Below are positions 51,172-60,588 of a stretch of 64,000 bases of DNA, in pieces. Location: positions 62,001-126,000 of the forward strand of contig FNBQ01000002.1 in assembly GCA_900102385.1 (NCBI GenBank), written 5' to 3'. Position 1 is the stretch's first letter. The number at the start of each line of letters is the position of its first letter. The stretch is from Bacteroidales bacterium KHT7 (lineage in GTDB: Bacteria; Bacteroidota; Bacteroidia; Bacteroidales; Bacteroidaceae). The notes under the pieces were generated by a model, which ran no database searches, was not told the DNA's origin, and worked only from the letters and a program-made list of their open reading frames with translations. The position numbers and the translations under genes are program-made.

Positions 51172-52293
51172 ATGAAAAGATTTAAATTATTATATATATC
51201 GTTTGTCTTGAGCGTGTCGTCGGTCTGCGCCCAACAAATAAAGATAGGTAATTATACCTTCAAGGACGGGGCAGAGTACAGCGGCGAGATGGTTGGCAAC
51301 AAACCCAACGGCAAGGGCAGAACGGTGTTCCAGAATGGCGATGTCTACGAAGGCGAGTATGTAAAAGGCAAGCGCGAGGGCTACGGCATCTATTCGTTTC
51401 CCGACGGCGAGAAGTATGAGGGCGAATGGTTTCAGGACCAGCAGCACGGCAAGGGCACATACTACTTTATGAACAACAACCGCTACGAAGGTCAGTGGAA
51501 CCGCGATTATCAGCAGGGACAGGGCACGATGTATTACTACAACGGCGATACATACGTTGGCAACTGGGTGCAGGATAAGCGCGACGGCTTTGGTACATAC
51601 ACATGGAGCAACGGCCCTACTTACACCGGCGAGTGGAAGAACGACCATAAATGCGGCAAAGGCGTGTACGACTGGAAGGACGGTTCGCGCTACGAAGGCA
51701 TGATGCGCGACGATCTGCGCAACGGCAAAGGCACATACGTCTATGTAAACGGCGACAAGTACATTGGCGATTGGGTAAACGATATGCAGGAAGGCAAGGG
51801 CATATACGAGTTCAAGAACGGCGACAAGTATGAGGGCGATTACGTCAAGGGCGAGCGCACAGGTCAGGGCATCTTCCACTTCTGCAACGGCAACAAATAT
51901 GTTGGCCGTTACGAGAAAGGCGAGCAGAACGGCTACGGTGTTTTTACTTGGAAGAACGGAGCCGTTTACGAAGGCCAGTGGAAGAACGACAAGCGCGAAG
52001 GCAAAGGCAAATACCGCTGGGCCAACGGCGATGTTTACGAGGGCGAATGGCGCAATAACAACATGAACGGTCAGGGCATCCTCCGCATGGTAGACGGTAC
52101 AAAATACAAGGGCGGCTTCAAAAACGGACTGAAGGACGGCAAGGGTGTTATGGAAGACAAAGACGGCGTCCGCTTCGAAGGATTCTTCAAGAACGGAATG
52201 AAAGACGGTCCGTTCGTAGAGATGGATAAAAACGGCAACGTAACCCAGAAAGGCGTGTTTACCAACGGAAAATTGGACACATCAGCCAAATAA
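51172..52293 (+). CDS. Secreted protein of 14 MORN repeats
   Basis: The 373-residue protein has a signal peptide (1-20, VCAQ) and then 14 consecutive MORN units of ~23 residues, each of the form YEG.W..D.R.GKG. I counted the YxG...GxG starts from YSGEMVGNKPNGKG to FEGFFKNGMKDGPF. MORN repeats form a rigid beta-ribbon that binds lipids or proteins. In bacteria they occur in envelope proteins of unknown role. The periplasmic or surface location is inferred from the signal. The gene has its own promoter. Confidence 0.92.
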   Translation: MKRFKLLYISFVLSVSSVCAQQIKIGNYTFKDGAEYSGEMVGNKPNGKGRTVFQNGDVYEGEYVKGKREGYGIYSFPDGEKYEGEWFQDQQHGKGTYYFMNNNRYEGQWNRDYQQGQGTMYYYNGDTYVGNWVQDKRDGFGTYTWSNGPTYTGEWKNDHKCGKGVYDWKDGSRYEGMMRDDLRNGKGTYVYVNGDKYIGDWVNDMQEGKGIYEFKNGDKYEGDYVKGERTGQGIFHFCNGNKYVGRYEKGEQNGYGVFTWKNGAVYEGQWKNDKREGKGKYRWANGDVYEGEWRNNNMNGQGILRMVDGTKYKGGFKNGLKDGKGVMEDKDGVRFEGFFKNGMKDGPFVEMDKNGNVTQKGVFTNGKLDTSAK

Positions 52294-52329
52294 TGCGCCG
52301 TTTTTCGTTCGTAATTAAAAATATTTTCA

Positions 52330-52337
52330 TAATTTTG
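52330..52337 (+). promoter_or_regulatory. -7 box of the YhcH-family gene
   Basis: TAATTTTG fits TAnnTTTG; the ATG at 52392 is 54 bases downstream, leaving an A+T-rich leader. Confidence 0.55.
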
Positions 52338-52391
52338 TATTTGTAAGTGACTATTATATAATTCGAAACAACATATATAAAATAAAAAACT

Positions 52392-52844
52392 ATGGTAATT
52401 GATAGATTGGAAAACTTGGAAAAGTACGCTTCTCTTAATCCACTTTTCCCAAAGGTTGTAGAGTTTTTGAAGAATACTGATCTCGCTTCTCACGAGGCTG
52501 GAAAAGTCTTCATTCAGGATAAAGACCTTTTTGCTAACTTCACTACTGCCAAGGGCAAGAAAGCCGACGAGGCTACACTCGAGACTCACATCGAGATGAT
52601 TGATATTCAGATTCCTATCAATACTTGCGAGACAATGGGTTACATTCCTGCATGCAAACTCCCACAGGTAGAGTACAATGCAGAGAAGGACATCACAAAG
52701 TATCCGGGTGTGGCATCTGAGTCGTACATAAAGGTTCAGCCGGGAATGTTTGCCATCTTCTTCCCAGAAGACGGACATGCTCCTTGCATCTCTGACGAGG
52801 CTGAAATCCAGAAAGTGATTTTCAAAGTTAAAGTTGCGAAATAA
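52392..52844 (+). CDS. YhcH/YjgK/YiaL (DUF386) family cupin protein
   Basis: The 150-residue protein has the family signatures ETHIEMIDIQIPI, PGMFAIFFPEDGHAPCI and KVIFKVKV. These are cupin-fold metal-binding proteins linked to sialic acid and other sugar catabolism (NanQ in E. coli is thought to act as an anomerase). No nan genes are nearby, so the substrate is open. It is followed 35 bases later by the branching-enzyme gene and is probably co-transcribed with it. Confidence 0.88.
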   Translation: MVIDRLENLEKYASLNPLFPKVVEFLKNTDLASHEAGKVFIQDKDLFANFTTAKGKKADEATLETHIEMIDIQIPINTCETMGYIPACKLPQVEYNAEKDITKYPGVASESYIKVQPGMFAIFFPEDGHAPCISDEAEIQKVIFKVKVAK

Positions 52845-52879
52845 CAAACCTACTATCCTTAAATAAATCCCCTTATACC

Positions 52880-54892
52880 ATGGAGGCAAAACTTAAAATA
52901 CTTAAGAAAGATGCTTGGCTTGAACCGTATTCGATGGCGATTAACGGTCGGCACAGACATTATCTTGACAAGAAAAACGAACTTACGGGCAACGGCGAGA
53001 AAACCCTGTCCGAATTTGCTACTGGATATCTGTATTTTGGTTTGCGCCGGATATCAAAGGGGTGGGCTTTCCGCGAGTGGGCACCGCATGCAACCGAGAT
53101 TTATCTCATCGGTGACTTTAACAACTGGAAGGAAAGCGAAAAGTTTAAGCTTAAAAGGATTACAGAGTCGGGCAACTGGGAACTGATTCTGCCTCCGAGC
53201 ACGATAAAGCACGGCGACCTTTACAAAATGAAGGTATATTGGAACGGCGGATGCGGAGAGCGCATTCCGGCATGGTGCCAGCGCGTGGTGCAGGACGAGC
53301 AGACCAAGGTTTTCTGTGCTCAGGTTTACGAGCCCGACAAACCATATCGCTTCAAAAAGAAGAACTTCAAGCCGAACGTTAATCCGCTGCTGATATACGA
53401 ATGTCACATCGGAATGGGGCAGGATGCCGAGAAAGTCGGAACATACGATGAATTCCGCGTGAACGTGCTTCCACGAGTGGCTGCCGACGGATACAACTGT
53501 ATTCAGGTGATGGCTATTCAGGAGCATCCTTACTACGGAAGTTTCGGATATCATGTTTCGAGTTTCTTTGCGTCGTCGTCACGTTTTGGAACGCCCGATG
53601 ATTTGAAACGTCTTATCGACGAGGCTCACCAGATGGGCATATCCGTCATAATGGATATTGTTCATTCTCACTCTGTCAAGAACGAGAACGAGGGCTTGGG
53701 CAATCTCTGCGGCGATCCTTGCCAGTATTTCTATTCGGGCGACCGAAGAGAGCATCCGGCATGGGATTCGCTTTGCTTTGACTACGGCAAGAACGAGGTC
53801 CTGCACTTCCTTCTGAGCAACTGCAAGTATTGGATGGAAGAGTTCCACTTCGACGGATTCCGATTCGACGGTGTGACATCGATGCTCTATTACAGCCACG
53901 GATTGGGTGAGTCGTTCAACGGCTACGAAGATTATTACAACGGTCATCAGGACGATAACGCAATCTGCTATCTCACGTTGGCTAACGACCTTATTCACGA
54001 AATCAATCCTAAGGCAATAACCATTGCCGAGGAGGTGAGCGGAATGCCGGGACTTGCTGCACCGATAGAGTGGGGCGGCTACGGATTCGACTATCGCATG
54101 GCGATGAATATTCCGGACTATTGGATAAAGACCATCAAGGAGAAGGCTGATGAGGACTGGAAGCCGGGCAGCATCTTCTGGGAACTGACTAACAGAAGAG
54201 CCGACGAGAAGACAATCTCGTATGCCGAAAGTCACGATCAGGCACTTGTAGGTGACAAGACTCTGATATTCAGACTAGTCGATTCGGATATGTACTGGCA
54301 TTTCAAGAAGGGTGACGAGAATTTTCAGGCTTCGCGAGGAATTGCTCTGCATAAGATGATTAGACTGGTAACGCTGTCAACAATAAACGGTGGCTACCTC
54401 AACTTTATGGGAAATGAGTTTGGTCACCCTGAGTGGATTGACTTTCCGCGCGACGGCAACGGCTGGAGTTACAAGTACGCTCGCCGCCAGTGGAATCTGG
54501 TAGACAACAAGGAGTTGTGCTACAACTATCTTGGCGAGTTTGACAAGGCGATGATAAATCTGATGAAGCAGAGCCGAGGCATCCAGAAGACGGCGGTTAT
54601 AAAGATTTGCGACAACGACGGCGACCAGATTCTGGCGTTCAAGCGAGGCGACTTGCTGTTCGTCTTCAACTTCAACCCTACAAAGTCGTTCAGCGACTAC
54701 GGTATGTTGGTTCCGGAAGGAAGCTACAAGGTTGTGCTTAATACCGATAATCCTGAATTTGGCGGCGGTGGATTGACCGACGATACGGTAGAACATTTCA
54801 CCCAGCCCGACGCGCTTTATCAGTCGTCAGGCAAAGGCTGGCTGAAGTTGTATATTCCATCGCGTACTGCTGTGGTTCTAAAAAAAGTTTAA
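52880..54892 (+). CDS. glgB: Eukaryote-like 1,4-alpha-glucan branching enzyme (GH13)
   Basis: The 670-residue protein has a CBM48-like N-terminal domain (FREWAPHATEIYLIGDFNNW) and a GH13 barrel. The nucleophile is D330 (FDGFRFDGVTSML), the acid/base is E384 (ITIAEEVSG) and the transition-state His is in YAESHDQ. An all-beta C-terminal domain follows. YECHIGM, NCIQVMAIQEHPYYGSFGYHV and MGNEFGHPEWIDFPR match the eukaryotic/GBE1-like branch (GH13_8) rather than the typical bacterial GlgB. It should introduce alpha-1,6 branches into glycogen. Confidence 0.93.
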   Translation: MEAKLKILKKDAWLEPYSMAINGRHRHYLDKKNELTGNGEKTLSEFATGYLYFGLRRISKGWAFREWAPHATEIYLIGDFNNWKESEKFKLKRITESGNWELILPPSTIKHGDLYKMKVYWNGGCGERIPAWCQRVVQDEQTKVFCAQVYEPDKPYRFKKKNFKPNVNPLLIYECHIGMGQDAEKVGTYDEFRVNVLPRVAADGYNCIQVMAIQEHPYYGSFGYHVSSFFASSSRFGTPDDLKRLIDEAHQMGISVIMDIVHSHSVKNENEGLGNLCGDPCQYFYSGDRREHPAWDSLCFDYGKNEVLHFLLSNCKYWMEEFHFDGFRFDGVTSMLYYSHGLGESFNGYEDYYNGHQDDNAICYLTLANDLIHEINPKAITIAEEVSGMPGLAAPIEWGGYGFDYRMAMNIPDYWIKTIKEKADEDWKPGSIFWELTNRRADEKTISYAESHDQALVGDKTLIFRLVDSDMYWHFKKGDENFQASRGIALHKMIRLVTLSTINGGYLNFMGNEFGHPEWIDFPRDGNGWSYKYARRQWNLVDNKELCYNYLGEFDKAMINLMKQSRGIQKTAVIKICDNDGDQILAFKRGDLLFVFNFNPTKSFSDYGMLVPEGSYKVVLNTDNPEFGGGGLTDDTVEHFTQPDALYQSSGKGWLKLYIPSRTAVVLKKV

Positions 54893-54907
54893 GAGGCATA
54901 AAGAATA

Positions 54908-56086
54908 ATGAGTTATAGTAGTATAAACCGTAATAAGACCGTACGCTCAGTCATTGTTGTGTGCGGTCTTGTTTTCGTTGCATTCTGCTTCTTGTTCCTT
55001 TGGAGAATGCAGGGAAGTATCATAAGTGCCGGACAGTATGCCTTTGCGCACGGACAGACATCGTACAATCCGATAATCGGCGCGTGCATCACTACGTTTC
55101 TGCTGGTGCTGTTGCAGATAGGCGTGCAGAAGATGCTGCATTTTACCCGTCAGTTGTACGCTCTGTCATATCTGCCGTCGTGCGTGGTGCTGGGCTTTTA
55201 CACGAGTTTCGGACCGTCAATCTATTCGGGCTTGAATTTTTCGTGGACATGGATTCTGATGCTCGTCCTTCTCATCGTCTTTTGCCTTCTGAGCAAGCCG
55301 ATAAAGCGTCTTGCAATCTTCGATTTTGAGGAAGATGACAGAAATGTTGAGTTCTGGCGTCAGTATGGCGGAAATGCCATCATCCTTGCTGTGTTGTTCG
55401 GTATAACGGCGTGCATTTCGAACACAAACGATGAGTTTCATTACGATGTGAATATGCAGAATTATATCGTAGACGGCGACATGGATGCAGTTTTGGCAGA
55501 GGGTAGCGAATCTGAGGTGGCAAACCACGATATTACGGCGATGCGTGCCTTCGCTCTTTCAAAGAAAGGCGAATTGGGTGAGCGGTTGTTCGAATATCCG
55601 CAGTATTACGGTTCTGAAGGATTGCTCATCAGCATGGCAGATACAACTCATTTGCTGTTTTCGCCTCTTGTGCAGTACAGACATCTGGGTGCGCTTCCGC
55701 GTCGCGAGCATCGCACGGCAATACAATATCTCGAGGCTCTGAACCGTCATCCGCAGCAGGCAAAAGCCCCGGTGAAGCATTATCTTATGTGTGCCTATCT
55801 GCTTGATAAAGATATCGAGTCGTTCGTTTCGGAATTCGTAAAGCACTACGACGTGTCAAAGAATCACAAGATTCCGAAGCATTATGCCGAGGCACTTCTT
55901 CTGTACAAATATATGCAGGTTGACAGCGTTCAGGTGGTTTACAACGACAATGAAATGGAAAGTAATTACTCCGACTACCGAATGTTGGAGAAGAAATATA
56001 AGAACAAAACAGAATTGAAGAACAGATGCCGTGAAGATTTCGGCAAGACATACTGGTGGTACTATCAGTATGGAAAAAAAGATTGA
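54908..56086 (+). CDS. Multi-helix membrane protein, likely DUF6057
   Basis: The 392-residue protein has five or so hydrophobic segments in its first half (~15-35, ~58-77, ~88-103, ~115-135, ~155-170) and a soluble helical C-terminal half with DAVLAEGSESEVANHDITAMRAFALS and paired-helix text that looks TPR-like. The pattern recalls DUF6057 of Bacteroidales, which I hold as tentative. No catalytic motif is evident. It lies 16 bases after the branching-enzyme gene and 20 bases before rlmD. Confidence 0.65.
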   Translation: MSYSSINRNKTVRSVIVVCGLVFVAFCFLFLWRMQGSIISAGQYAFAHGQTSYNPIIGACITTFLLVLLQIGVQKMLHFTRQLYALSYLPSCVVLGFYTSFGPSIYSGLNFSWTWILMLVLLIVFCLLSKPIKRLAIFDFEEDDRNVEFWRQYGGNAIILAVLFGITACISNTNDEFHYDVNMQNYIVDGDMDAVLAEGSESEVANHDITAMRAFALSKKGELGERLFEYPQYYGSEGLLISMADTTHLLFSPLVQYRHLGALPRREHRTAIQYLEALNRHPQQAKAPVKHYLMCAYLLDKDIESFVSEFVKHYDVSKNHKIPKHYAEALLLYKYMQVDSVQVVYNDNEMESNYSDYRMLEKKYKNKTELKNRCREDFGKTYWWYYQYGKKD

Positions 56087-56106
56087 GTAATAAACGAAGG
56101 TAAATT

Positions 56107-57525
56107 ATGGCAAGAAAGAAAAAACAACTCCCTTTGCTGGAGAATATTACGATACAGGCCGTGGCTGCCGAGGGCAAGTCGCTTGCAAGGGTCGATGACC
56201 TTGTGGTGTTTGCTCCGTACGTCGTGCCCGGCGATGTGGTGGATTTGCAAGTCCGCCGAAAGAAGCACAGCTATGCCGAGGCAGAGGTTGTGAACATTCA
56301 TCATTATTCGGAGTTGCGCGACACACCTTTCTGCGAGCACTACGGCGTTTGCGGAGGCTGCAAGTGGCAGTGTCTGAAGTATGAGGAGCAGTTGAAGGCA
56401 AAGCAGCAGCAGATAACAGATAATCTGACGCGAATAGGCAAGATTGAACTTCCTGAAATCAGTCCGATTTTGGGAAGCGAGAAGACAAAGTTCTATCGCA
56501 ACAAACTCGAATTCGGATTCAGCAACAAGCGCTGGCTCACGAACGAGGAGGTGAAGAGCGGCGTTAAGTACGAGCACATGGACGGCGTAGGCTTCCATAT
56601 CTCTGGCTGTTTCGACAAGATTCTTCCTATCGAAAAGTGCTGGCTGATGGATGATCTCTGCAACACTATTCGTAACGATGTGCGCGACTATGCCTATGCC
56701 AACAACCTGTCGTTCTACGATCTTCGCGAGCACAAGGGTCTGCTCCGCAACATGATGATTCGCAACAGCAATTCGGGCGAGTGGATGCTCGTCATGCAGT
56801 TCTGCTGGACAAATAAGGACGAGGAGGCATCGGCAATGGCTCTGATGCAGCATCTCAAAGAGACATTCCCACAGATTACAAGCCTTATGTATGTCAATAA
56901 TCAGAAGTTTAACGATACGATAAACGACCTTGATATAAAGACATACAGCGGCAATGACCATATCTTCGAGCTGATGGAGAATCTTCGTTTCAAGGTTGGA
57001 CCGAAGTCGTTCTATCAGACAAATACCGATCAGGCTTACGAGTTGTACAAGGTGGCTCGAAACTTTGCTGGTCTGACGGGTAACGAACTTGTCTACGACC
57101 TCTACACGGGAACTGGAACAATCGCAAACTTCGTGGCTCATCAGGCTAAGAAAGTGGTTGGTATTGAGTATGTTCCAGATGCAATCGAGGACGCTAAGGT
57201 AAATTCGGAAGTAAACGGAATAAAGAATACGCTCTTCTTCGCTGGCGATATGAAGGATATGCTCACTCAGAACTTCATTAACGAGCATGGTCGCCCCGAT
57301 GTGATTATCACCGACCCTCCAAGAGCTGGAATGCATCAGGATGTGATTGATGTTCTGCTGTTTGCAGAGCCAAAGAAGATAGTTTATGTTAGTTGCAATC
57401 CTGCTACTCAGGCACGCGATTTGCAATTGCTCGACGTTAAGTATAAGGTCACAGCCGTTCAGCCGGTTGATATGTTCCCTCATACTCAGCATGTCGAGAA
57501 TGTTGTTTTACTCGAAAAGAAATAA
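56107..57525 (+). CDS. rlmD: 23S rRNA (uracil-C5)-methyltransferase, RumA/RlmD family
   Basis: The 472-residue protein has an N-terminal TRAM domain (~10-65) and an iron-sulfur cluster site with C76, C82, C85 and probably C89 (FCEHYGVCGGCKWQC). The SAM-binding domain has YDLYTGTGTIANFVA, TDPPRAGMH and the catalytic VSCNPATQARDLQLL. It methylates a uracil in 23S rRNA; the exact position (747 or 1939) is not certain from sequence. The rluA-type gene follows 2 bases later. Confidence 0.93.
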   Translation: MARKKKQLPLLENITIQAVAAEGKSLARVDDLVVFAPYVVPGDVVDLQVRRKKHSYAEAEVVNIHHYSELRDTPFCEHYGVCGGCKWQCLKYEEQLKAKQQQITDNLTRIGKIELPEISPILGSEKTKFYRNKLEFGFSNKRWLTNEEVKSGVKYEHMDGVGFHISGCFDKILPIEKCWLMDDLCNTIRNDVRDYAYANNLSFYDLREHKGLLRNMMIRNSNSGEWMLVMQFCWTNKDEEASAMALMQHLKETFPQITSLMYVNNQKFNDTINDLDIKTYSGNDHIFELMENLRFKVGPKSFYQTNTDQAYELYKVARNFAGLTGNELVYDLYTGTGTIANFVAHQAKKVVGIEYVPDAIEDAKVNSEVNGIKNTLFFAGDMKDMLTQNFINEHGRPDVIITDPPRAGMHQDVIDVLLFAEPKKIVYVSCNPATQARDLQLLDVKYKVTAVQPVDMFPHTQHVENVVLLEKK

Positions 57526-57527
57526 TT

Positions 57528-58526
57528 ATGCCACAGCCAAGAAAACAGTTTGTAAACAAACGAAATACAGTAAACGAATATGTGGTGAAAGAGTCGGGCG
57601 AACTGATGGCTTTTATCATGCAGGCGATGCACGGAATAAGCCGCACGAAGGCTAAGGAACTGCTCACCAAGAAGTGTGTTTCTGTAAATAATATGAATGT
57701 GTCTCAGTGGAATCACGAACTTCATAAGGGCGACAAGGTTCAGATTGGACATTACAAGGGACACAAGGAATTCCATAGTGATGCCCTGAAAATCGTTTAC
57801 GAAGATGCCTATCTGCTTGTTGTTGAGAAGCGCGAGGGCGTTCTGTCGGTCTCAACCGGAAGACAGAAGAATTCGGCTCACGATATTCTCGACGAATATC
57901 TTAAAAGACAAGGACGAAACAGTGGCGTTCACACCGTTCACCGTCTCGACCGCGAGACTTCGGGCCTGATGATTTTCGCCAAGGATATTAAGACGCGTCT
58001 CACTTTCCAGGAGGCATGGAAGGATTATGTTTACGACCGCCGATACATTGCGGTTGTGAGTGGCGATATGGAGAAGGACAGCGGTACGGTGGCTTCGTGG
58101 CTCACCGATAACAGAATGTTTGTAAGCTACTCAACGCCTTACGACAACGGTGGAAAATATGCCGTTACGAACTACAAGACGATAAAGCGCGCAAACGGCT
58201 ATTCGCTCGTTGAGTTGAAACTTGATACGGGAAGAAAGAACCAGATTCGCGTTCATCTTCAGGATTTGAAGCATCCGATTATTGGCGACCGCAAGTACGG
58301 AAATGGCATCGACACGATTGGCAGACTTGCTCTCCATGCTTTCAAGTTGTGTTTCCGTCATCCTGTTACAGGCGCAAATCTTGAGTTTGAGACGCCTTAT
58401 CCGCCAAAGTTCAAGAAGTTGTTCGAACAGGGAGCGTCGCAATGTCCTGCTCCTACAAAGGAACTGAAAAAGCCTGTCTTCAAGCCTCGTCACAACGAGG
58501 AAGATTATTACGGAGAAGAAGATTAA
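57528..58526 (+). CDS. RluA-family pseudouridine synthase
   Basis: The 332-residue enzyme has an N-terminal S4-like RNA-binding part (MHGISRTKAKELLTKKCVSVNN) and a catalytic domain with HRLDRETSGLMIFAKD, catalytic Asp D141. RKNQIRVHL and HPIIGDRKYG follow. It converts a uridine in rRNA or tRNA to pseudouridine; the site cannot be assigned. The C-terminal 30 residues are Pro/Lys-rich and variable. It lies 2 bases after rlmD, so the two rRNA-modifying genes are coupled, and a strong terminator follows. Confidence 0.93.
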   Translation: MPQPRKQFVNKRNTVNEYVVKESGELMAFIMQAMHGISRTKAKELLTKKCVSVNNMNVSQWNHELHKGDKVQIGHYKGHKEFHSDALKIVYEDAYLLVVEKREGVLSVSTGRQKNSAHDILDEYLKRQGRNSGVHTVHRLDRETSGLMIFAKDIKTRLTFQEAWKDYVYDRRYIAVVSGDMEKDSGTVASWLTDNRMFVSYSTPYDNGGKYAVTNYKTIKRANGYSLVELKLDTGRKNQIRVHLQDLKHPIIGDRKYGNGIDTIGRLALHAFKLCFRHPVTGANLEFETPYPPKFKKLFEQGASQCPAPTKELKKPVFKPRHNEEDYYGEED

Positions 58527-58532
58527 AACAGA

Positions 58533-58571
58533 AAAGTTATTGTCTGGACTATACCGGACAATAACTTTTTT
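58533..58571. terminator. Bidirectional terminator between rluA-type gene and lgt
   Basis: AAAAGTTATTGTC (58537-58549) pairs with GACAATAACTTTT (58557-58569), with a T-run to the right and A-run to the left. Confidence 0.88.
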
Positions 58572-58584
58572 TGTTTAGCATATT

Positions 58585-59424
58585 TCATTTAGCATGGCTA
58601 TAACCGTTCTTGTATAGGCTTGTATACAAAAAATATAAGCCGATTACAATAAGTGGAACTGACAAAATTTGTCCCATATCAAGTAGCATGTCGCTTTCGA
58701 AATCTTCTTGAACTTCTTTTATAAATTCTACAAAAAAGCGGAATGTAAAAATGGTAGAAATACAGTATCCGAAATAAAAGCCTGTTCCCATATCTTTTAA
58801 TGATGTCTTTCGGTACAAAAACAAACCAAAAACGAAAACGCAACCATAAAACAAGGCTTCGTACAACTGCGCCGGATGTCTTGGAACTAAATCAACTCGT
58901 TCAAAAACAAAGGCCCACGGAACATTCGTCGGACATCCTATAATTTCAGAATTTATCAGATTTCCTAATCTTATCATCATGGCACAGAATGGCGCTGCAA
59001 ATGCAACCATATCAAGCACAAGAAGAGGCTTGAACTTGTATATCTTACAATATAAATATAGGGCTAAGACTAATCCAATTACGCCTCCGTGCGATGCAAG
59101 ACCCGCATATCCCGTATAAATCCAATCACCGGTAGGAAGAATTCTGATAGGAATGAAAATCTCTAGAAAGTGGGACCAACTGCTCAAGAAATAAGATGCT
59201 CCATAGAAAACGCAGTGCCCGATACGTGCACCGGCTAACACTCCAACAAAGCAAAAATAGAACAACTGTTCAACCAACAAATGTTCTTTATGATACTTAT
59301 TTATTTTCTCGACAATTATTGAAGAACCAAGCAGACCTATTGCCCACAATAATCCATACCATCGTATGGGAGTTCCACAAACAGAAAATATTTCTAATGA
59401 AGGATTCCAATGAATATAGTCCAT
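58585..59424 (-). CDS. lgt: Prolipoprotein diacylglyceryl transferase
   Basis: This integral-membrane enzyme transfers diacylglycerol from phosphatidylglycerol to lipobox Cys residues, the first step in lipoprotein maturation. I chose 279 residues starting at 59424 (MDYIHWNPSLEIF), because the promoter box at 59459-59452 overlaps the alternative start at 59454. Signatures are YGLLWAIG, GARIGHCVFYG, SHGGVIGL and RLGNLINSEIIG. It serves the many lipoproteins seen in this window. It is convergent with the rluA-type gene. Confidence 0.95.
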   Translation of the reverse strand: MDYIHWNPSLEIFSVCGTPIRWYGLLWAIGLLGSSIIVEKINKYHKEHLLVEQLFYFCFVGVLAGARIGHCVFYGASYFLSSWSHFLEIFIPIRILPTGDWIYTGYAGLASHGGVIGLVLALYLYCKIYKFKPLLVLDMVAFAAPFCAMMIRLGNLINSEIIGCPTNVPWAFVFERVDLVPRHPAQLYEALFYGCVFVFGLFLYRKTSLKDMGTGFYFGYCISTIFTFRFFVEFIKEVQEDFESDMLLDMGQILSVPLIVIGLYFLYTSLYKNGYSHAK

Positions 59425-59451
59425 TTTTGTTCTTTTAGTATTAAAATCAGA

Positions 59452-59459
59452 CAAAGATA
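59452..59459 (-). promoter_or_regulatory. -7 box of lgt
   Basis: CAAAGATA reads TATCTTTG leftward; the ATG at 59424 is 28 bases on. It covers the alternative ATG at 59454. Confidence 0.6.
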
Positions 59460-59545
59460 CAAATATTTACTGTAATCCTACATTTGTGCCTGCTGAAAAA
59501 TGTTAATCGAGCGTGAAAGAGCCTTATTATTTCTTTTGTTTTAAC

Positions 59546-60349
59546 TTATTTCCTAATCTCATTCACAATCTCCAGCATTTCTTCGTGAATCTTGCCGTTG
59601 GTGGCAAGAACCTCTTTGCCAGAGTAGAAGTTGTCGCCGCCGCTGAAATCGGTGATTCTTCCGCCTGCTTGCATCAATATAAGTGCGCCTGCTGCAACGT
59701 CCCACGGACCGAGCAAGCCCTCCACGCGCGCTTCGGCTCTGCCGGCTGCGATGTAGCATAATTCGGTTGCACATGCGCCGATAAGTCTAAGTCCGCAAGC
59801 ATTTCCGTAGAGTCTGTTGACGAGTTTTGTTTCGAAATCTCTGAATGCCTCGGCATTGTAAGGGAAGCCGAGTTCAACGAGTGCATCGTCTACCTTGTCG
59901 ATGTTTGTACAGCGAATTTCCTCGCCGTTAAGATATGCCTTGCTGCCTTTGTAAGCCCAGAAAAGTTCGTTTCGTGTACATTCGTAAACCACACCTATAA
60001 GCAGTTCCTTCTTTGAGCGAAGGGCGATGCTGATACAATAAGGAGTGAGATTATGTATGAAATTGGTTGTCCCGTCGAGCGGATCGACAACCCAATAGAA
60101 TTCCTCATCGTTTAGTCCTGCCGAGCCTTCCTCGCAGATGAATCCGGCTGATGGCAGAAGTTCGTGAAGTTTGCCGACAAGTCGTTTCTCGCTTTCCTTG
60201 TCAACGTACGAGACATAGTCGTGAGCCGCCTTTTTCTCTACCTTTCCGCGTTCAAACTTACTGCGTTCGTCGCGAACCATTGCTCCATTAAGTACTGCGA
60301 GTTTTTTAACCTCTTCTGTAAGTTGTTCCAGATTGAGTTCGATATTCAT
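59546..60349 (-). CDS. Inositol monophosphatase family protein (SuhB-like)
   Basis: The 267-residue protein has the metal-site signatures EEGS (E73-E74), DPLDGTTNFIHN (D89, D92) and GPWDVAAGALILMQAGG. These define the inositol monophosphatase / SuhB superfamily, which removes phosphate from myo-inositol phosphates, 3'-phosphoadenosine phosphate or similar sugars. The substrate cannot be resolved by eye. It stands between tRNA-Asp and lgt on the minus strand, without tight coupling to either. Confidence 0.92.
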   Translation of the reverse strand: MNIELNLEQLTEEVKKLAVLNGAMVRDERSKFERGKVEKKAAHDYVSYVDKESEKRLVGKLHELLPSAGFICEEGSAGLNDEEFYWVVDPLDGTTNFIHNLTPYCISIALRSKKELLIGVVYECTRNELFWAYKGSKAYLNGEEIRCTNIDKVDDALVELGFPYNAEAFRDFETKLVNRLYGNACGLRLIGACATELCYIAAGRAEARVEGLLGPWDVAAGALILMQAGGRITDFSGGDNFYSGKEVLATNGKIHEEMLEIVNEIRK

Positions 60350-60375
60350 AGTGGTCTGTTTTTCTGCATTTATAA

Positions 60376-60408
60376 AACAAAAGCAACCAAGAAAAATCTT
60401 GATTGCTT
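60376..60408 (-). terminator. Terminator of the tRNA-Asp transcript
   Basis: AAGCAACCAAG (60381-60391) pairs with CTTGATTGCTT (60398-60408) with one mismatch; leftward a TTTTGTTTT run follows. Confidence 0.7.
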
Positions 60409-60410
60409 GG

Positions 60411-60484
60411 CGGTGCGTACGGGACTCGAACCCGTGACCCCATGCGTGACAGGCATGTATTCTAACCAGCTGAACTAACGCACC
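60411..60484 (-). tRNA. tRNA-Asp (anticodon GTC)
   Basis: The minus strand reads GGTGCGTTAGTTC... with acceptor arms GGTGCGT/ACGCACC, the D arm GTTCAGCTGGTTAGAAT, anticodon loop CTGTCAC (GTC), and T arm GGTTCGAGTCCC. Length is 74 bases with discriminator G and no encoded CCA. A perfect promoter (60563-60533) and terminator frame it. Confidence 0.95.
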
Positions 60485-60532
60485 TAAAACTATATTTTCT
60501 TAAACCAGAATCGCTGTTCTGGAAAAGCGATG

Positions 60533-60563
60533 CAAAGATACAACAATATTTCGAATCTGCAAA
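60533..60563 (-). promoter_or_regulatory. Promoter of tRNA-Asp
   Basis: Leftward: TTTG (60563-60560), 19 bases, TATCTTTG (60540-60533). Full consensus, about 49 bases before the tRNA. Confidence 0.8.
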
Positions 60564-60588
60564 TTTTATCGGCAAAAATATTCGGTTT

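Noticed and set aside
51190-51879. 229-codon ORF opposite the MORN gene
   Set aside because: Val/Ala/Leu-rich shadow produced by the repeated codons of the MORN gene.
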